From Candidatus Tayloriibacteriota bacterium (GTDB lineage: Bacteria > Patescibacteriota > Minisyncoccia > Phycocordibacterales > PALSA-1337): a DNA stretch of 13,532 nt. The position numbers and the translations under genes were made by a program. Below the pieces are notes generated by a model that was not told the origin of the DNA, did no database searches, and saw nothing but the letters and a program-made list of their open reading frames with translations. Each line of letters opens with the position of its first letter. Within the stretch, counting starts at the first letter, position 1. The DNA is taken from NCBI GenBank assembly GCA_023269245.1, contig JAHFMB010000014.1, positions 1 through 13,532 on the forward strand, written 5' to 3'. Positions 13,352 to 13,532 of this stretch are shown here, piece after piece.

Positions 13352-13532
13352 ATGCCCATACACACCATATATAAAAAAATACGAAAAATCCTTAGACCTG
13401 TCAAACTGAAGACGAAATTTCTTATGACCAATGCGTGGTACGGGGCAAAACGATTAATACATCCGCCAGCACTGCCACATAATGAGGACGGGAAAATATT
13501 GATTCATTTGGGTTGTGGTTATCAAAATGACA
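13352..13532 (+). CDS. Partial N-terminus of a probable methyltransferase (runs off right edge)
   Basis: An open frame from the ATG at 13352 runs for 60 codons to the window end without a stop. It begins with a basic stretch (MPIHTIYKKIRKILRPVK), contains LMTNAWYGAKRLI, and reaches KILIHLGCGYQND. HLGCG after a beta-strand is the usual motif I of SAM-dependent methyltransferases of the type found in glycan clusters (often K-hydrophobic-HLGCG...G), so a methyltransferase is the best guess. Only the first motif is visible, so the assignment is tentative. It is divergent from the flippase with about 120 nt between the starts, which also holds its candidate promoter. Confidence 0.6.
   Translation, partial: MPIHTIYKKIRKILRPVKLKTKFLMTNAWYGAKRLIHPPALPHNEDGKILIHLGCGYQND

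Noticed and set aside
13232..13363. 44-residue N-terminal extension of the flippase
   Set aside because: It overlaps the divergent gene at 13352, lacks a ribosome-binding site and does not resemble flippase N-termini; the ATG at 13231 gives a normal length.

Overview
The window looks like part of a surface-glycan (lipopolysaccharide, S-layer or pilin/flagellin-type glycan) biosynthesis locus centred on a nonulosonic (sialic-acid-like) or other ulosonic acid. Recognisable pathway genes are a NeuB-family synthase (966-1982), a CMP-ulosonic acid cytidylyltransferase (3321-4085), a KdsC-like HAD phosphatase (9588-10127), a class III aminotransferase (4085-5458), an aldo/keto reductase (5455-6393), a short-chain dehydrogenase (10183-11007) and a TIM-barrel sugar isomerase/epimerase (11004-11819). 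Assembly and decoration functions are two GT-B-like putative glycosyltransferases (2095-3147 and 7151-8428), three complete SAM-dependent methyltransferases plus the start of a probable fourth at the right edge, the start of a probable glycosyltransferase at the left edge, and a Wzx-type flippase (11816-13231). No rRNA, tRNA, CRISPR array, transposase or phage gene was seen.

Organism: bacterial. Many genes have no clear Shine-Dalgarno sequence, several promoters sit so close to the ATG that the mRNA would be nearly leaderless, and the coding style is AT/Lys-rich with tight packing. This fits a Patescibacteria/CPR (Parcubacteria-like) genome, but that is an inference with low to moderate confidence.

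Layout: (1) At 1-849, a divergent pair has overlapping promoters: the left-edge glycosyltransferase fragment (minus) and a methyltransferase (plus). (2) At 850-3147, the NeuB-like gene and a GT-B-like gene converge on two strong back-to-back terminators. Both genes are visibly GC-richer than the core operon. (3) At 3321-6393, cytidylyltransferase, aminotransferase and aldo/keto reductase form a translationally coupled operon (1-nt and 4-nt overlaps) behind a perfect TATAAT box. (4) At 6401-7087 there is a minus-strand methyltransferase, then at 7151-9465 a plus-strand pair (putative sialyltransferase-like GT plus zinc-binding methyltransferase). (5) At 9588-10127 the GC-rich HAD phosphatase has its own TTGACA promoter with a striking inverted repeat over the -10 box, and its own terminator. 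(6) At 13231-10183 (minus), flippase, isomerase and SDR form a coupled operon with 4-nt overlaps. (7) At 13352-13532 the beginning of another methyltransferase-like gene runs off the edge.

How it may work together: the epimerase/SDR/aminotransferase/AKR set would shape an amino-sugar precursor, the NeuB-like enzyme would condense it with phosphoenolpyruvate, the HAD phosphatase would dephosphorylate a phosphorylated ulosonate, and the cytidylyltransferase would make the CMP-sugar. GT-B enzymes would transfer it, methyltransferases would cap or decorate the glycan, and the flippase would export it. The exact sugar cannot be read from sequence alone. The most noteworthy points are a NeuB-like synthase lacking the usual C-terminal SAF (antifreeze-like) domain, a gene that seems to start at ATC behind a perfect Shine-Dalgarno, a long operator-like palindrome before the phosphatase, and three GC-rich single-gene units embedded in an AT-richer locus.
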